Source of the DNA: Isoetes taiwanensis | Taxonomy: Eukaryota; Streptophyta; Lycopodiopsida; Isoetales; Isoetaceae | Assembly (NCBI GenBank): GCA_021234155.1 | Contig: JAJEKV010000005.1 | Location: forward strand, 17,592,089 to 17,656,088 | DNA length: 64,000 nucleotides | Direction: 5' to 3' | Notes under the pieces: model-generated | Database searches by the model: none | What the model was told of the DNA's origin: nothing | What the model saw: the letters and a program-made list of their open reading frames with translations, nothing else | Shown here: in pieces, positions 11,491 through 23,100 of the stretch | How the letters are laid out: every line of letters starts with the position of its first letter | Numbering within the stretch: the first letter of the stretch is position 1 | Program-made: the position numbers and the translations under genes

Positions 11491-12465
11491 TTTGATGATG
11501 CACTTAAGCATGAAGGATTTCAAGTTGCTACAACAGATTCTAATGTCTACATCAAGTGCATGGGAGGTATGTATTTGATTTTAGTGCAATATGTGGATGA
11601 TATGCTTGCAATGGGCAGCAATCTTCTTGATGTTCAGGCACTTAAATCTAAAGTAGCTAGCAGGTCTAAGCCAACCTCGGTATGCTGATTTTTTGCTTGA
11701 GCAATTTCGCATGGCAGATTGTAAGCATGTTTCTACGCCAATGGAAGCTGGCATCAAATTGTTTGAAGATGAACCTGTTTCTGACAATGTGCAGTTATCT
11801 TCTCTACCATATAGGCAGCTTGTTGGGAGTTTGATGTATCTCATGACCATAACACGACCTGATCTTTGCTTTGTTGTGATTGCATTAAGTCAGTTTAACC
11901 ACTGTTAAAACATTCACAGCTAGCAAAGCGTGTTCTTCGCTATTTGCAAGGAACAAAAGAGTATGGGATCTGTTATTGTGATAACAGATCAGCAAGTCTT
12001 CATGCATTTACTGATGCAAGTTGAGGCAATAATAGGGATTCTTATTCCACTACAGGTAGCACATGCATGTTTTATAGAGGTGCAATAGGATGGATAAGCA
12101 AAAAGCAATATGTTGTAGCACGATCTTCAGCAGAGGCAGAATACATTGCCTTATCTACTAGAGTTGCAGATCATATTTGGTATGATTACTTGCTTGACGA
12201 TGTTGGTATTTCTGCGCAGCAGCCTATTCATGTTTATGTGGACAACCAAAGTTGCATGAAAATGGTAGAGCGACCAGGACATCATCCTCGGACAAAGCAC
12301 ATTCCAATTCATTATCATTATGTCCATGATCTGGTGGAGAAAGCAATCATTTCATTAATTTATTCGCCCACTGGTGCAATGGTTGCAGATATCTTTACTA
12401 AGCCACTGGGTACACAAAAGTTTGTACAGCTTAGGTCAGCACTTGGTGTTATACCTTTACAGTAG
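11491..12465 (+). pseudogene. Ty1/copia retrotransposon pol: end of RT plus RNase H
   Basis: The frame starting at 11491 gives the C-terminal part of a copia reverse transcriptase with the catalytic YVDD box inside LVQYVDDMLAMGS (about 11585-11620). The connecting frame at 11693-11908 has LEQFRMADCKHVSTPMEAG and YRQLVGSLMYL, standard copia sequence. RNase H follows, with HAFTDAS (about 12003), SSAEAEYIALS and VYVDNQSCM (12067-12465) and the usual end KHIPIHYHYVHDLV. Breaks: a frameshift or deletion near 11665, a stop near 11906, and an in-frame TGA just after TDAS. The 5' LTR, gag, protease, integrase and most of RT are missing, so the copy is 5'-truncated. The 3' LTR follows directly. Confidence 0.92.
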
Positions 12466-12483
12466 CTTCAGATTGTCCAGCTT

Positions 12484-12493
12484 AAAAGGGGAG
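12484..12493 (+). promoter_or_regulatory. Polypurine tract of the copia element
   Basis: AAAAGGGGAG lies immediately before the TG start of the LTR, the standard position for plus-strand priming. Confidence 0.85.
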
Positions 12494-12801
12494 TGTTATA
12501 ATTCAAGATGTACATTAGATGCATTGATGTACATCAGAGTACATTAGGTACATTGATGTACATTAGAGTACATTGGATACATTGAAATACATCATGTACA
12601 TCTCTGGCCTTTGGCCTTCTGTTTCCGACTGTTGGCCTTTCAGTGCCATTTATTCCATGTATTTATAGATTACATGCAATATAGAAAACATCTAGATTGT
12701 TCCTATTCTATTCCTATTGTGCCTCTTCCATTCTTGCTTTTGCTTTGACTCACTCTGTGCTGCAGGTTTGTATCAGTCCATAGCTGATACGTTTTCCAAC
12801 A
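12494..12801 (+). repeat. 3' LTR of the truncated copia element
   Basis: A 308-bp LTR starts TGTTATA after the polypurine tract and ends TTTTCCAACA. The first 110 bp are built of imperfect repeats of GTACATTAGATGCATTGAT-like words. A TATTTATAG box at about 12660-12668 marks the probable transcription signal. No 5' partner is in the window. Confidence 0.8.
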
Positions 12802-12840
12802 CATTCAAATTAAATAAATTAAAAACTTCGTACTTTTATC

Positions 12841-14095
12841 TGCTGAAATAACAAAGTCATAAATTTATCTGCTACAAGAACAAACCCTTAACGATAAATC
12901 CTTCTGATAGGGATTAATTCCAAGGCTTACAGCATCTAAACCCTATTCCAATGGAGCCTACCACAGTAAGCCGATATGCTAAATCTATCTCTGCCGAGTA
13001 TAGAAATAAGAATGTGCATGGCTAGCAGACATTTTGTTGCATAAAATACTCGCGATGCTACAATGTAGCAAAATGTAATTTTAGAATCTTAATTTCTTTG
13101 TATGGCACAGGTCCGGTGAATGCAGAGGGTTTAGAACAATAGGCAGACCTTGGACTACACTTAAAAGTTACTTCAATCACAAAACGTAAAGTGAGAGGCA
13201 TATTTAAGGGGTTCATGTTTTAACTCCACGTTCGCAGTTATTTATTGGTTCCACGTTGGATGTCAATGTATGAATCAGTGTTGTCACGTACTTACTGTAC
13301 ACTATTTGTACAGTTGTCTTCCAAGGTACAGTACCTTTTATGTACTTTAGAGTTTTTTAGTATGTTATGTACGTTTGCCATGTACTGTTCTGTTTTATGT
13401 ATAGTACGTACAGTACGTTACGTATGGGAAAAATATAAAGTTCTTTATGTAAATTTTGCAAATTTGCACCTGAGGTTAGACTTTTTTGAGGATTTTCTAT
13501 AAGATCTGAACTATAAGGAGTTGGTTAAGAGATCTGGCTGGTCAAATAAGAACCCACAATAAGAAGTTCATGTAAATGGATTGAAATTAGTACTAAAGCA
13601 AAGAAATATAAGCACAAAAAATTTACCTGCTCTTTGTCGAACACTACAAGAGCTAGAAACATACAATTAGAGTTTTTTTAGCCTTGAAATTGACATTAGA
13701 CATTAGGGAGGCACAAAATTGTCTTGAGGATATGATTTAAACTCATAAATTGTTTTTTTTTTTACCATACACTTTAGAGGTACAAGACGTATTGTACACT
13801 ACCCAAGGTACTATAAGTACACAATCGTAGTGTACGGGTATTTAAACAACGCTGGTATGAATCTAGATCTTCCTTGCAATAGTGGACCAAATTGTAATCA
13901 TTTTTCATTAGAATAGCCAAGAATGCTCTATTCATATGAACCAGCTAAGAACAAGCTCGATGCTTAATATAGAGTGCGTATTGCCATCCTTGGATATAGG
14001 AAGTTTCTGAAACTAAAGAACGGTATTATCTACCTAAATGATAATGGGTGGCACATGTTACATTTTGTTAACAAGAGGAATATCTAATTCCAACA
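12841..14095 (-). repeat. LTR-like repeat, minus orientation, split by a hAT insertion
   Basis: Read on the minus strand it begins TGTTGGAATTAGATATTCC at 14095, directly after a G-rich polypurine tract (14096-14105), as copia LTRs do. Its far part (12885-13045) recurs at 15722-15872. Its middle (13085-13270 and 13863-13920) recurs at 49650-49880. Without the 579-bp insertion and its duplication it would be about 670 bp. Internal sequence at 14100-15700 shows only weak minus-strand frames, so the element is probably non-autonomous or decayed. Confidence 0.55.
13276..13854. mobile_element. hAT-type miniature element 1 (579 bp)
   Basis: Ends are CAGTGTTGT at the left and ACAACGCTG at the right, a 9-bp terminal inverted repeat with one mismatch. 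It is flanked by a perfect 8-bp duplication GTATGAAT (13268-13275 and 13855-13862), the hAT signature. Both subterminal regions are packed with GTAC words (more than ten in the first 170 bp), like the repeated transposase-binding motifs of Ac/Ds. It has no coding capacity. A related sequence at about 49838 lacks the insertion. Confidence 0.88.
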
Positions 14096-15710
14096 CTCCC
14101 CCCTAAAATGTGACATCTATTACAGGACTTAGAAAACAGACTTCACCAACAAGAATAAAACCAAAAACAAGAACTTTCCTGCAGCCACTACATGCATCGA
14201 TACCTTAGTAACCTTAGCAAGCCCTGTTGCATCTGCATGATAGAACTATACTTGGACTCCCCCTGAAATGTGACATCTGTTATAGGACTTAGAAAACACA
14301 GAGTTCACCAACAAGAATAAAACCAGAAACAAATCTCCCCCCCACTCAATACATCGTCATCCAAAACCTTAGCAACATTAGCAAGTTGTGCTCCATTGCA
14401 TATCAGTATATGTTCCCCTACTACATTATGCATGGCATCACTTGTACATGTTAGCATCTCCCCTTTGCATATTGAAGTAGTTTCTGCTAACAAAAGAGGC
14501 CTTAACAAGCTCTGCTGCATATCGATATATGCTGCTCTGACCTTAACAAGCTTTGCTGCATTGCATACTAGTATATATTCCCTACTACATGATGCATGGC
14601 ACCACTTCTCCTAGCATCTCCCCCTTGTGTCTTGGAGTAGTGTATAATACCACCTTATCCTGATGCATGCTTCATGTTTAGCCACATATACCTTAACCCT
14701 GGTGAATATCACTATTTAACAAGCAACTGATATGCACATTTAACTTGTGCAACCTCCTTGCTTGTCTCTTTTGATAAGGGCGAGGAGCAGAAACGGTCAC
14801 GAGTCAAGTTTGCAGTGTAAACAATTGATTAAAATACAATTCCATCTGAAGCACAAATCTCACTTCTCAACTTCATTTCTAATGCTTTACTTCTCATATC
14901 CATATCGAGATGCAGCAGTCCCATGCCTGATGTTATGCAAAGTGGTAAACTTCCACTTTGCACCATCTTTACAGATGGTTTGCTCAGATCCCTGCCCTTT
15001 ACCAGACCATCATTGTCCCTTTTACTTTTGGTATTCTCAAAACTCACTGTAATAGGCTTAGTTGGTGCCAATAATGATGTTTCAAAGACTTGAATAGAAG
15101 GAAAAATATTCTTGCCATCAAATTTGCTCCTAAGAAACCTTCCTTCATTCTTTCTTTCAGTACTGATACCTTTCCAGTGAGCTCGACACATTCTTTCTCA
15201 ATATGCTTCCATCAGTAGTGGCAGGAGGCTCACACAATTTCTGACTACCATCTGCATGATTTGCCCTTCCAAACAATTTACACATAGATTCAGAAACCCA
15301 TGTTCTAGGGGATCTCTCTTCTGAAATTTTTCAACATTGATCGGTTTGCATCCATAATGTACCTTTGAGAGAACATCCAGATTCCTTTCCCATCACAAAT
15401 ATCACTTTTCTTTTGCCTCCATACTTGGTTGGAAAGAAAGGATTCCTGTACATGCACATCAATTGGACAATAAGACACAAAATTGCCATCCATAATTCCG
15501 CTCTCAAAGCTTTGTCTTAGTTTCCATCTTCTTTTCTACAATTGCGCCCTGCATGGCAGAATTTTCATTACATTTAGAAACTTCTAGTGCACTCCTGATA
15601 TTTTGCAAAACTTCTTTGTGCCATGTACTGCTGCTAGCTGTTCATGACGCATTTCTCTACAAGAAATACGCTTTGCGCAAGCTGTCATATAAGTCAGCAC
15701 TATTACCCAT
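14096..15710. other. Internal region of a decayed LTR-like element
   Basis: Two blocks are duplicated. One is AATGTGACATCT..AGGACTTAGAAAAC (14107 and 14267). The other is CATTGCATA..AGTATAT with ACTACAT.ATGCATGGCA (14394 and 14560). Minus-strand open frames at 15191-14829 and 15493-15305 have no recognised domain. No primer-binding site was found near 15710. Confidence 0.35.
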
Positions 15711-15714
15711 ATGT

Positions 15715-15890
15715 GGTTTTCAGAAATAACAAATCCTTCTGATAGCGATAAATTCCAAGGCTTACAGCCCTATTCTAGAGTAGCCTATCACGGTAAGCCG
15801 ATATGCTGGATCTATCGATGCTGAGTATAGAAATAAAAAATTGCATGGTTAGAGACATTTTGTTGTTTCAAGTACCCCTTTTTTTTTTTT
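15715..15890 (-). repeat. Truncated second copy of the 12.9-kb LTR-like repeat
   Basis: The segment AAATCCTTCTGATAG..CATTTTGTTG matches 12896-13047 with small differences. It ends at an oligo-T run (15881-15890). Its position 1.6 kb from the first copy fits the other LTR of the same minus-strand element, but truncated. Confidence 0.55.
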
Positions 15891-16052
15891 GAAAGATCAA
15901 ATTAATTAAGGGTAGTTGCACGAAAGGGTGTCTCATATTTCTTGTATAATGTAATAATAGGTTACACTAGGCTAGTGTAGTTAGGGGGAAAAATTTAGAT
16001 TTTACATGACATTTAATGCTAGCAACCAACGTGAAAGATTCCATATTTAATG

Positions 16053-16575
16053 CCATCGATCCGGCCCTCGGATCGACATTCTAGAAGGAGCGAGCATGCA
16101 TGTCTTGCATGCATGCATGCCTTCTCTGGTTGATCGCTATATTAGGTGGGGTTCTTCATCGACGTCTCATCGGCCCTTCCTCTTCTCTCTCAGCAGTACC
16201 CTATTCTCTTTTCTTTGTAACCATGCAGGGGAGGGGCTTCTCCATGCTTGGATTGACCAGTTTGGCATTTCTTTCATGCTGTGGCATGTCCTTTCCCGGC
16301 CTTGCCTCTTCTTTAGCCATAATCTTTTGACCTTCGTCCTCGATCCCGTTTTGATATGGAAGTTCTCTTCTATTCGGGAGGTTTTTGTCAGTTTGGATCG
16401 ACATTCTAGAAGGAGCGAGCATGCATGTCTTGCATGCATGCATGCCTTCTCTGGTTGATCGCTATATTAGGCGGGGTTCTTCATCGACGTCTCATCGGCG
16501 CTTCCTCTTCTCAGTATCCTATCCTCTTTCCTTTGTAGAGGTTTTTGTCGGTTTCATGCGAGCTCCTTCTAGAAT
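16053..16575 (+). repeat. Palindrome-jointed repeat array, two units
   Basis: Two units with a 325-bp period. Each starts at an ATTCTAGAA half-palindrome (16078 and 16403) followed by GAGCATGCATG and CATGCATGCATGC. The array starts with the inverted pair CGATCCG/CTCGGATCG and ends GGTTTCATGCGAGCTCC with TTCTAGAAT. The same units occur in inverted orientation at 23643-25499. The reading frames inside are chance. The decayed transposase gene starts about 150 bp downstream. Confidence 0.75.
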
Positions 16576-16728
16576 TATGGTAACTAACAAAATTCGTGCA
16601 ATGAATTTGAAATTGGAATTGCCTTCGATTTCGGACTCCCTCGAATTCTCCTCCCAACCGATTCAATCTGTTCCCAAATCAATCGAACCTAAAAAATCAG
16701 AAAGCCCCATTTTGATCTTGTTTTTACA

Positions 16729-19547
16729 GTGGCTGAATTCATTGTTTTGGGTGAGAAAGCTATGGAAGAGGGTAGGTTGGAAACAAGAGCAAAAGACTCT
16801 ACTGATGAATCGGATCAGGCCAAGAACCCAACAGGTTCCCAAGGGAGGTCAAAACGAAAATCTTGTGACATTGGATATGTGACAAAACGTGTAAGAAGAA
16901 TGGTGAATGAAGCTGTTGATCTTATAGTGCATCAAATCTCTAATTTGGACCCAAAACACCAAATTACTTTTTCCAAAAGACTCTTGCAGGATAAAAGGTT
17001 ATGTTTTCTATTCGAACCCATCCTTGGGAAGCCTGAAGAGGCTATTGTGAAGGAAAAAATGGTAAAAAATCTCAGGGATGGCCTTCAAGAGGTCAAAACA
17101 GCAAATAGCAATGATAAACTTGCTGCTAAACACTCTATTCTTGCTATGGTAGTTGGAAAAGAGGGAGAATCGTTGAAGCGTACAAAGGCAGCCAAATTGT
17201 TGAAATTACATCCACGGAATATGAGCCTTGCAGCAAAAAGAAGGAAGGAAATGTCATTGGGTGGAGCAAATATGTGGGCATTAGCAGGTCGAAAATCCAG
17301 AACAAATGTTGTAGATCAAGCTATGAAGAATTTGATTGCCCAATTTTGGTTGGATAACACAAAAGTCTCGCCAAAAGTTAGATATGTCATGAAGAAAAGG
17401 ACACAGGCAATTCAATACAGTGATATTACACAGGCACAAATTATACATTGCCTTGATTTGATTATACAAATGTATGTACTTGGGTGTTATTATTTACATT
17501 GAAACAATATTCATAATTCTTTCTAATTTACCTTATGAGTGTAATAATAGGAAAATTTACTTTGCTTTATGGTTGTACAAACTGAAATTCTGTTTTACAT
17601 TTCTTCCCAATTGTTCAAATTCATTCTGGAGATGTATTACAGAGGTAGACTCTTGAAAGTAAGGATGTGAAAGATGTAGGATGTGTAATAGATGTGAAAG
17701 TTGTAATAAATGTAGGATGTGGACAAGATTGTAATCTGTATGTGAAGCTATAATAGATGTAATAGAAATCTTGAAAATGTATTGATGTAAACTCTGTTAC
17801 TATGCATTTTACAGGCTGAATTATTTCAGAACTTTGTGGATCAGCATCCCGATGTTGGAATTGGCATTAGACAGTTTATATACTTAAAACCAACATGCAT
17901 ACAAAGCTAAAAGAAAGAAACACTTGGTGTTGTGTCAAACACGAGCAAGCAGATTTATTTAGGAAGGCATTTTATATGATGAGGTCAAAAGTCCATGAGA
18001 ATTGCTCTTGCAATTGTAGAATTTGCAACTCAGAAGATAATGCTGGAATTTGTCAGGCAAAGAAAAGGACATTTGAGAATGTCAGCATGCTTTGGAGAGC
18101 CATGGTATGTGACAGAGCAGAAGATGAGGAGTGGCACTATCTAAAATGTATAAGTTCAGCTTGTGGAAATTGTGGAAAAAAGAAGATTGAATTATGTCCA
18201 AGGGAAGAGAGTGAAAGCATTGAAGAACCTGTTGCATGGCAAGCCTATAGCTATGTTAATGAACCTTCGAAGAAAGGAACTTCTCGAAGGCTGAAGCTGG
18301 TTGACAAGAACAGCAGTGCAAAATGCATGTTAGATAATATGTTTGATCATATGGCTAAATTTGTACATCATAACTTTGTGGCACATTGGCAAAGCAAGCA
18401 ATTCAAGGAATCCATTAGAACACTTTGGGATGATGCTGTACTATCGGTTGTTGATTTCTCAGAGAATTATACTTTGAAACCATTCAATGAGATCCAAGCA
18501 CAACATTGGTACAACGAGCAGATCAGCATTTTAGTTCATATCACAATGTTCAAGGTAAATGGAAAAATGAGGAAATGTGTGCACTTCTTCATTTCAGATG
18601 ATAGGACACATGATACTCACTTTGTACAGGATGCATTCAGGTTGCATCTTAAGTGGTTGCAAGAAAACGATGGCAGTCAGAAGAAGTTTCACTTAGTTTG
18701 GTATGACAGGTGTGCAGCTCAATTCAAATCGAGACGAGCATCTATCATGTAACCAGGTATCACCATGAACATAAAATAAGAATGCAATGGAATTTTTTTG
18801 GTTCAGGACATAGTAAAGACACCAGAAGAAGCTATTGCGAAGCTATAATTGAGGCAGAACAAAGAAAGAAGGAGGGCAAGGTGGTCATAAATGCTAAAAC
18901 TGCATGTGATGTTTTGAGAGAAAAAAAATTAGATGTGGAACGGGTTTTTTGGGAGGTTACTAACATTGACCGATCACAAAGACTTGATGTGTTGCCAGTC
19001 AAAGGTGTGCAGACAATTCATTGCGTGTCATCGATAGACCCTAGTGATCCAACAAAGCTACTATGCAGGTCTCTTTCATGTTTTTGCAAGGCATGCATAA
19101 GTTTTGATTGGTCTGCTTGCGACAATGTTGGCCATTGTGATAAGTGGGATTTAAGAAAACTAGAGCCTACAAATGGGCAAATGACATAGACAATGTGGAT
19201 GAGACAGTCCAAGTTGGAGATTACTTCGGATCATTCGCAGCTCCAGACAATTATGAAGGGGTGGCCTATTATATCATACAATGCACGGAAGTGAAACATG
19301 CTCTTGAAGTAGACGTCATGGATGACTATGGGAATCAATTTTACCGTGGTGATGAAGTTATATCAGGAAGTATAAATTACTTAAAGGAAAGAAGGTGCTT
19401 GTCCGTCCCGAGTCCGTGATAGGGGCGAGATTTCCATTGGAGCCAGTCCAGCATAAAATAAAAGGTGTTGCTTATGCATATGAATTATCCAATTACTGGC
19501 ACGAGATGCTTTTGGAAAATCTGCCCGAGATTGTAGACTGTATGTAA
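16729..19547 (+). pseudogene. DDE-transposase-like protein of an unnamed family, decayed
   Basis: Five consecutive reading-frame pieces line up as one protein of about 850 residues. Piece 1 (16729-about 17435) is basic and helical. It ends in FWLDNTKVSPKVRYVMKKR, and its continuation NFVDQHPDVGIGIRQF resumes at 17815. Piece 2 (17895-18750) has RNTWCCVKHE, a Cys cluster (C-x-C-x-C-x2-C at about 18003), CISSACGNCGKKK, the acidic motif SVVDFSENY (Asp at 18453), NEIQAQHW, ISDDRTHD (about 18594) and WYDRCAAQFKS (Asp at 18705). Piece 3 (18725-19185) has WNFFGSGHSK. Pieces 4 and 5 carry VQVGDYFGSF and LVRPESVIGARFP, then stop at 19547. I know the ENY/DGCAAQFK pattern from DDE-type proteins of plants and animals but cannot name the superfamily. 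Frameshifts lie near 17895, 18740, 19185 and 19384. The segment after GSGHSK, where the third acidic residue is expected, is deleted or scrambled. The 17435-17814 gap is an intron (AG acceptor TTTTACAG) or an insertion. Confidence 0.6.
17660..17800. repeat. Imperfect GATGTG/GATGTAATAG repeats in the gap of the transposase-like gene
   Basis: Repeated GATGTGAAAG, GATGTAGGATGTG and ATAGATGTAATAG words. A similar TAGATGTAATAG/CTTGAAA patch lies at 30365-30400. No coding sense. Confidence 0.5.
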
Positions 19548-19934
19548 ACTGAAGACAGTTTTTTTATGCAGTCCCTAAGTCAGAAAATGACCATTACAGA
19601 AAATTGTTTACCATATTTACTGTATTCATCATTTTCATGCCAAATCAATTGTATTGTGTGGTCTACTATATGAGGAAGGTTGTGTAAAAAGTCTGGCCAG
19701 ATATCTCTAACTGATTGGGAGCAATTCAATACATTGACTAGGTCAAAACTAGGTCAATGGCCCAGACAGAATACAAAATACATCTGATTTACATTCAGTG
19801 GACATGAAATCAAACTTTTTTATACATGATCTGTGCCTTATCTTTGAACTAAAAATTGCAGATTACCATGCTACTATACAAGTCAAGAATATGGAAATAT
19901 TGTCATTTAAAAGTGGACAAAATTTTGTATTTAA

Positions 19935-20005
19935 AGATGAAGATCTGGTTACAATATGTTTCTGGTTACAATATGAAGATCTGGTTACAATATGTTTTTA
20001 CAAAA
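19935..20005. repeat. Short tandem repeat of CTGGTTACAATATG
   Basis: CTGGTTACAATATG occurs three times between 19945 and 19998, twice preceded by AAGAT. Non-coding spacer between the transposase-like gene and the convergent Ulp1-like gene. Confidence 0.7.
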
Positions 20006-20187
20006 TTTCACTTCATCTCATGTCATTATGTTACATGTCAACTCCTTCACATATCTTCATTTAGTTCCACATGTATGACTCCTGGAGCATCGATAAACAA
20101 CATGAGATGGTTAGTACACGTAACACATCAACTTAATCTTTAGAAGACTATTAATTAATTACCTCGTAAAGTATGCAAGGTAGGAGC

Positions 20188-23100
20188 TCATGATGATCCG
20201 AGCGGGTCTAAATATGCTGCTATAGCAGCAGTCTCATCATCATGGGTGCCGTGATATGTTGGCATTCGAGAGCCCGTGCTTCTCGCTGAAGAACTTGTCT
20301 CCTCGTCATCGAGATCATCGACCATACATGTGTGAGTGCATGCAGCCCGCAACTGCATCCGGGAACTGCCATACTCATATGTGATCCGCTCCATAACCAA
20401 CTTGTCAAATGCATCAATTGGTGAATGGAACGGGTGATCCCTCACGTATGTTGAAATCTCATCCGCATTGCGAAGTCCTTCAATCTGGGGGTAGAGTGTT
20501 ATCGGCCTAGCATGCCGTGTTTTTGCAGCTGAGAACTCATCCTTGGATGTGAAACAACCCAATCCTCCGTCAATATCAAACACTAAGACCTTTCTTTTCC
20601 CTAAACCTGCCAACAATAAAACATGATGAAATTAAATAAGAGAAATGTTTAAATTGAATCAGTTTACATTCCATCTGCTCATGAGAATCAGTTTACATGC
20701 ACAATATACCAAATTTATTTAGACCAGAAAAAATATTATTTAAACATTCAGGACTGCAAGTTCAAGGACATGTTTGGAGACCAAAGTGGCATCCAAGGAA
20801 GATTTAACTACCAAATGACTCTTCAAGTGCATCTGCCCGTGCTTGTTCTATAGAAGCTATTGTTGAGCAGCCACCACCCTCACTAATGAGAGCGTCTATC
20901 AAGACCTGTCGTCGTGAAAGGGCATACTCATACGTAAACCAGTCTTGTGTAATCTACAACATATAATAATGTGCCAATGTTAGAATTGATCATGAAAAAG
21001 GGTCTTGAATAATGTGCCAATGTTAAAATTGATCATGAATAATGTACCTTTGAGTCTTTTCCAGAAATAAGCAGGTCAACAAACTTGTGCATAAATGACA
21101 TCACAAACAACCTGCAAGATGTCAAGTCAGGCTGTTGCCGTACTTCAAGGTAATTTATACCTTTTATGTTTTTTTTCCTCAAGTAATCCATTCCTTTGGA
21201 TGTCTGACTCATCAAGATCTGCGTGTGTAGTCTGCGCATATAAAATAGTCATGTAAGATTCAGCAAAACATTGAGATTAATTGAAATAAAAAACATATCA
21301 AAGGGATGTCATACCCTCTAATTGCCTTTTCATTTGTGGCAAAGCCATTTAAAGGGTTCAGGATATGTACAAATGATGCATCTAGAACTTTAGACTTGCT
21401 CTCAGCAAGAGCAAATATGGCCAGCACGAAGTGTTCTTTCTCAAGTACAGATACAAGGATGTATTGGCATTTAGCCATTACTAGCCCAGCAACGCCTTGC
21501 TTCACTGCGTTTACGGCAGACTTTGATGCATCATTTCTTTTCTTGTTGCTTGAAGCCTCCTTGAATAAAAAGTAATTGTAAGCAGAGAAGATACGGATTC
21601 TGCTTTTCCACTCCTGCGGCAGCTTATCATGCAAATATCTAATTGAGCACAAGGTCACAAATAAGAGCATATTCATAAAAAAGCTTTCCAAATCTTGATA
21701 AATGCTTCAAAACAGGGAAAGAATGGAAAATCACCTGCCATAGAGTTCCACAAGGCGGTTCGTCATCCTCGAGTTGGCTGTGCACAAAGCTTCAATGTCT
21801 AGATCAACCACTTTCATTGGAGGTTTAGGCTGGCTATTCTTGAATGGGAAAAGTGGAGTGCGAGCCTTCAACGTCTTCATGTTCTCCACCATTCTACAAA
21901 GAAGAATAGAATGTTAACTTTAAACGACGACAATTGTTTTAACAAGGTGCTGCGCACGGAGGGTTGCCCTCCGTGACCCGAGAGTGAAATGGCTTAAATC
22001 ACACTTCAAAGTCATGTTTTCGAGCATATACTGACATATACTTGGAATATGCCACAAACCCACATGGATGAGGGTAAATATAATATAGCTGGCATAGGAT
22101 CTGTAAGACCACAAGGAAAGCTATACCTCAAAGCCAATCAACTCTCAGTCTCCAGGATGGATGGATGGATGGATGGATGGATGGATGGATGGATGGATGG
22201 ATGGATGGATGGAGCTAAAAAAAGGTAGCAGTTAAAAGAGCAGCCAAGCCAGTTGAAACTTTTGGCATAAGATGAAGTTTAAACTTTTTGTGGCATGCGA
22301 TGTAGTTCTTGTTTTCCTGGCAGTGGAAATGGCATTAACTATATCTAAAATTTGCCTTTGAAGTACTTGAAGCAATAATCAAATGCTTCAAGTATTTGGT
22401 AGTAGATTGTTCATCTGTGTCAATCATACTATTGTCCAGAAATATTTGGCATCCTAGGAATTGGTGCCCTAGTGGTGCATCGCTCATCTCTCAATAACCA
22501 AAATCTTTTCCTAGCTGTTGTCATCATTGTTGTTATGGATAAGGTATGTCTGGTTGCTTTTGTGTATCTATGGAAGCCCGTGGTACTCTCTGTGCTGGGT
22601 GTTGCTAATATTTCACAATTGCTAATTGAGCCCATGATATTGTAATAAGAATTATACTTATTTTTCTATGATGTCGAAATGTCACACAAATCCTCTATAC
22701 ATCATCACATGTACATATATGCTATCGCATCTACATAGATGCTATGTAGACAAAATGAATTAACCATCATTCAAAAGACTAAGGGATATTGCAATCACCA
22801 CAATGAGCAAGGACTTTGCGAATAAAACAATAAGTCTCAATTCAATATGAGCCAGATCTGATCAACCTGTTTTGCATTTTTACATATGTTCACTTTGGGC
22901 TTGTTAATGATGCATTATATTTATGGGCAATGTTGATGGCAAACGTCTAATTTATTGCAAACACTAGAAAAATAAGTGGTTTCTTAATTCATGATGTCTG
23001 TATTTTTGGCATTATTACACCTGTACTTTTTGGCATTGTTGTATCTGCAAATAATGTATCAAGAGACATAGCAAACATGTCGGTGTAATTAAGGAAGATG

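Noticed and set aside
16096-16882. Ser/His-rich plus-strand proteins at 16.1-16.9 kb
   Set aside because: They run through the repeat array; similar frames appear in inverted copies at 24-25.5 kb only because the DNA is repeated, and no domain is recognisable.
17435-17814. A GC-AG intron in the transposase-like gene
   Set aside because: CAG before GCACAA is a poor GC donor. The alternative GT donor at about 17473 gives the wrong phase. An insertion in a dead copy is equally likely.
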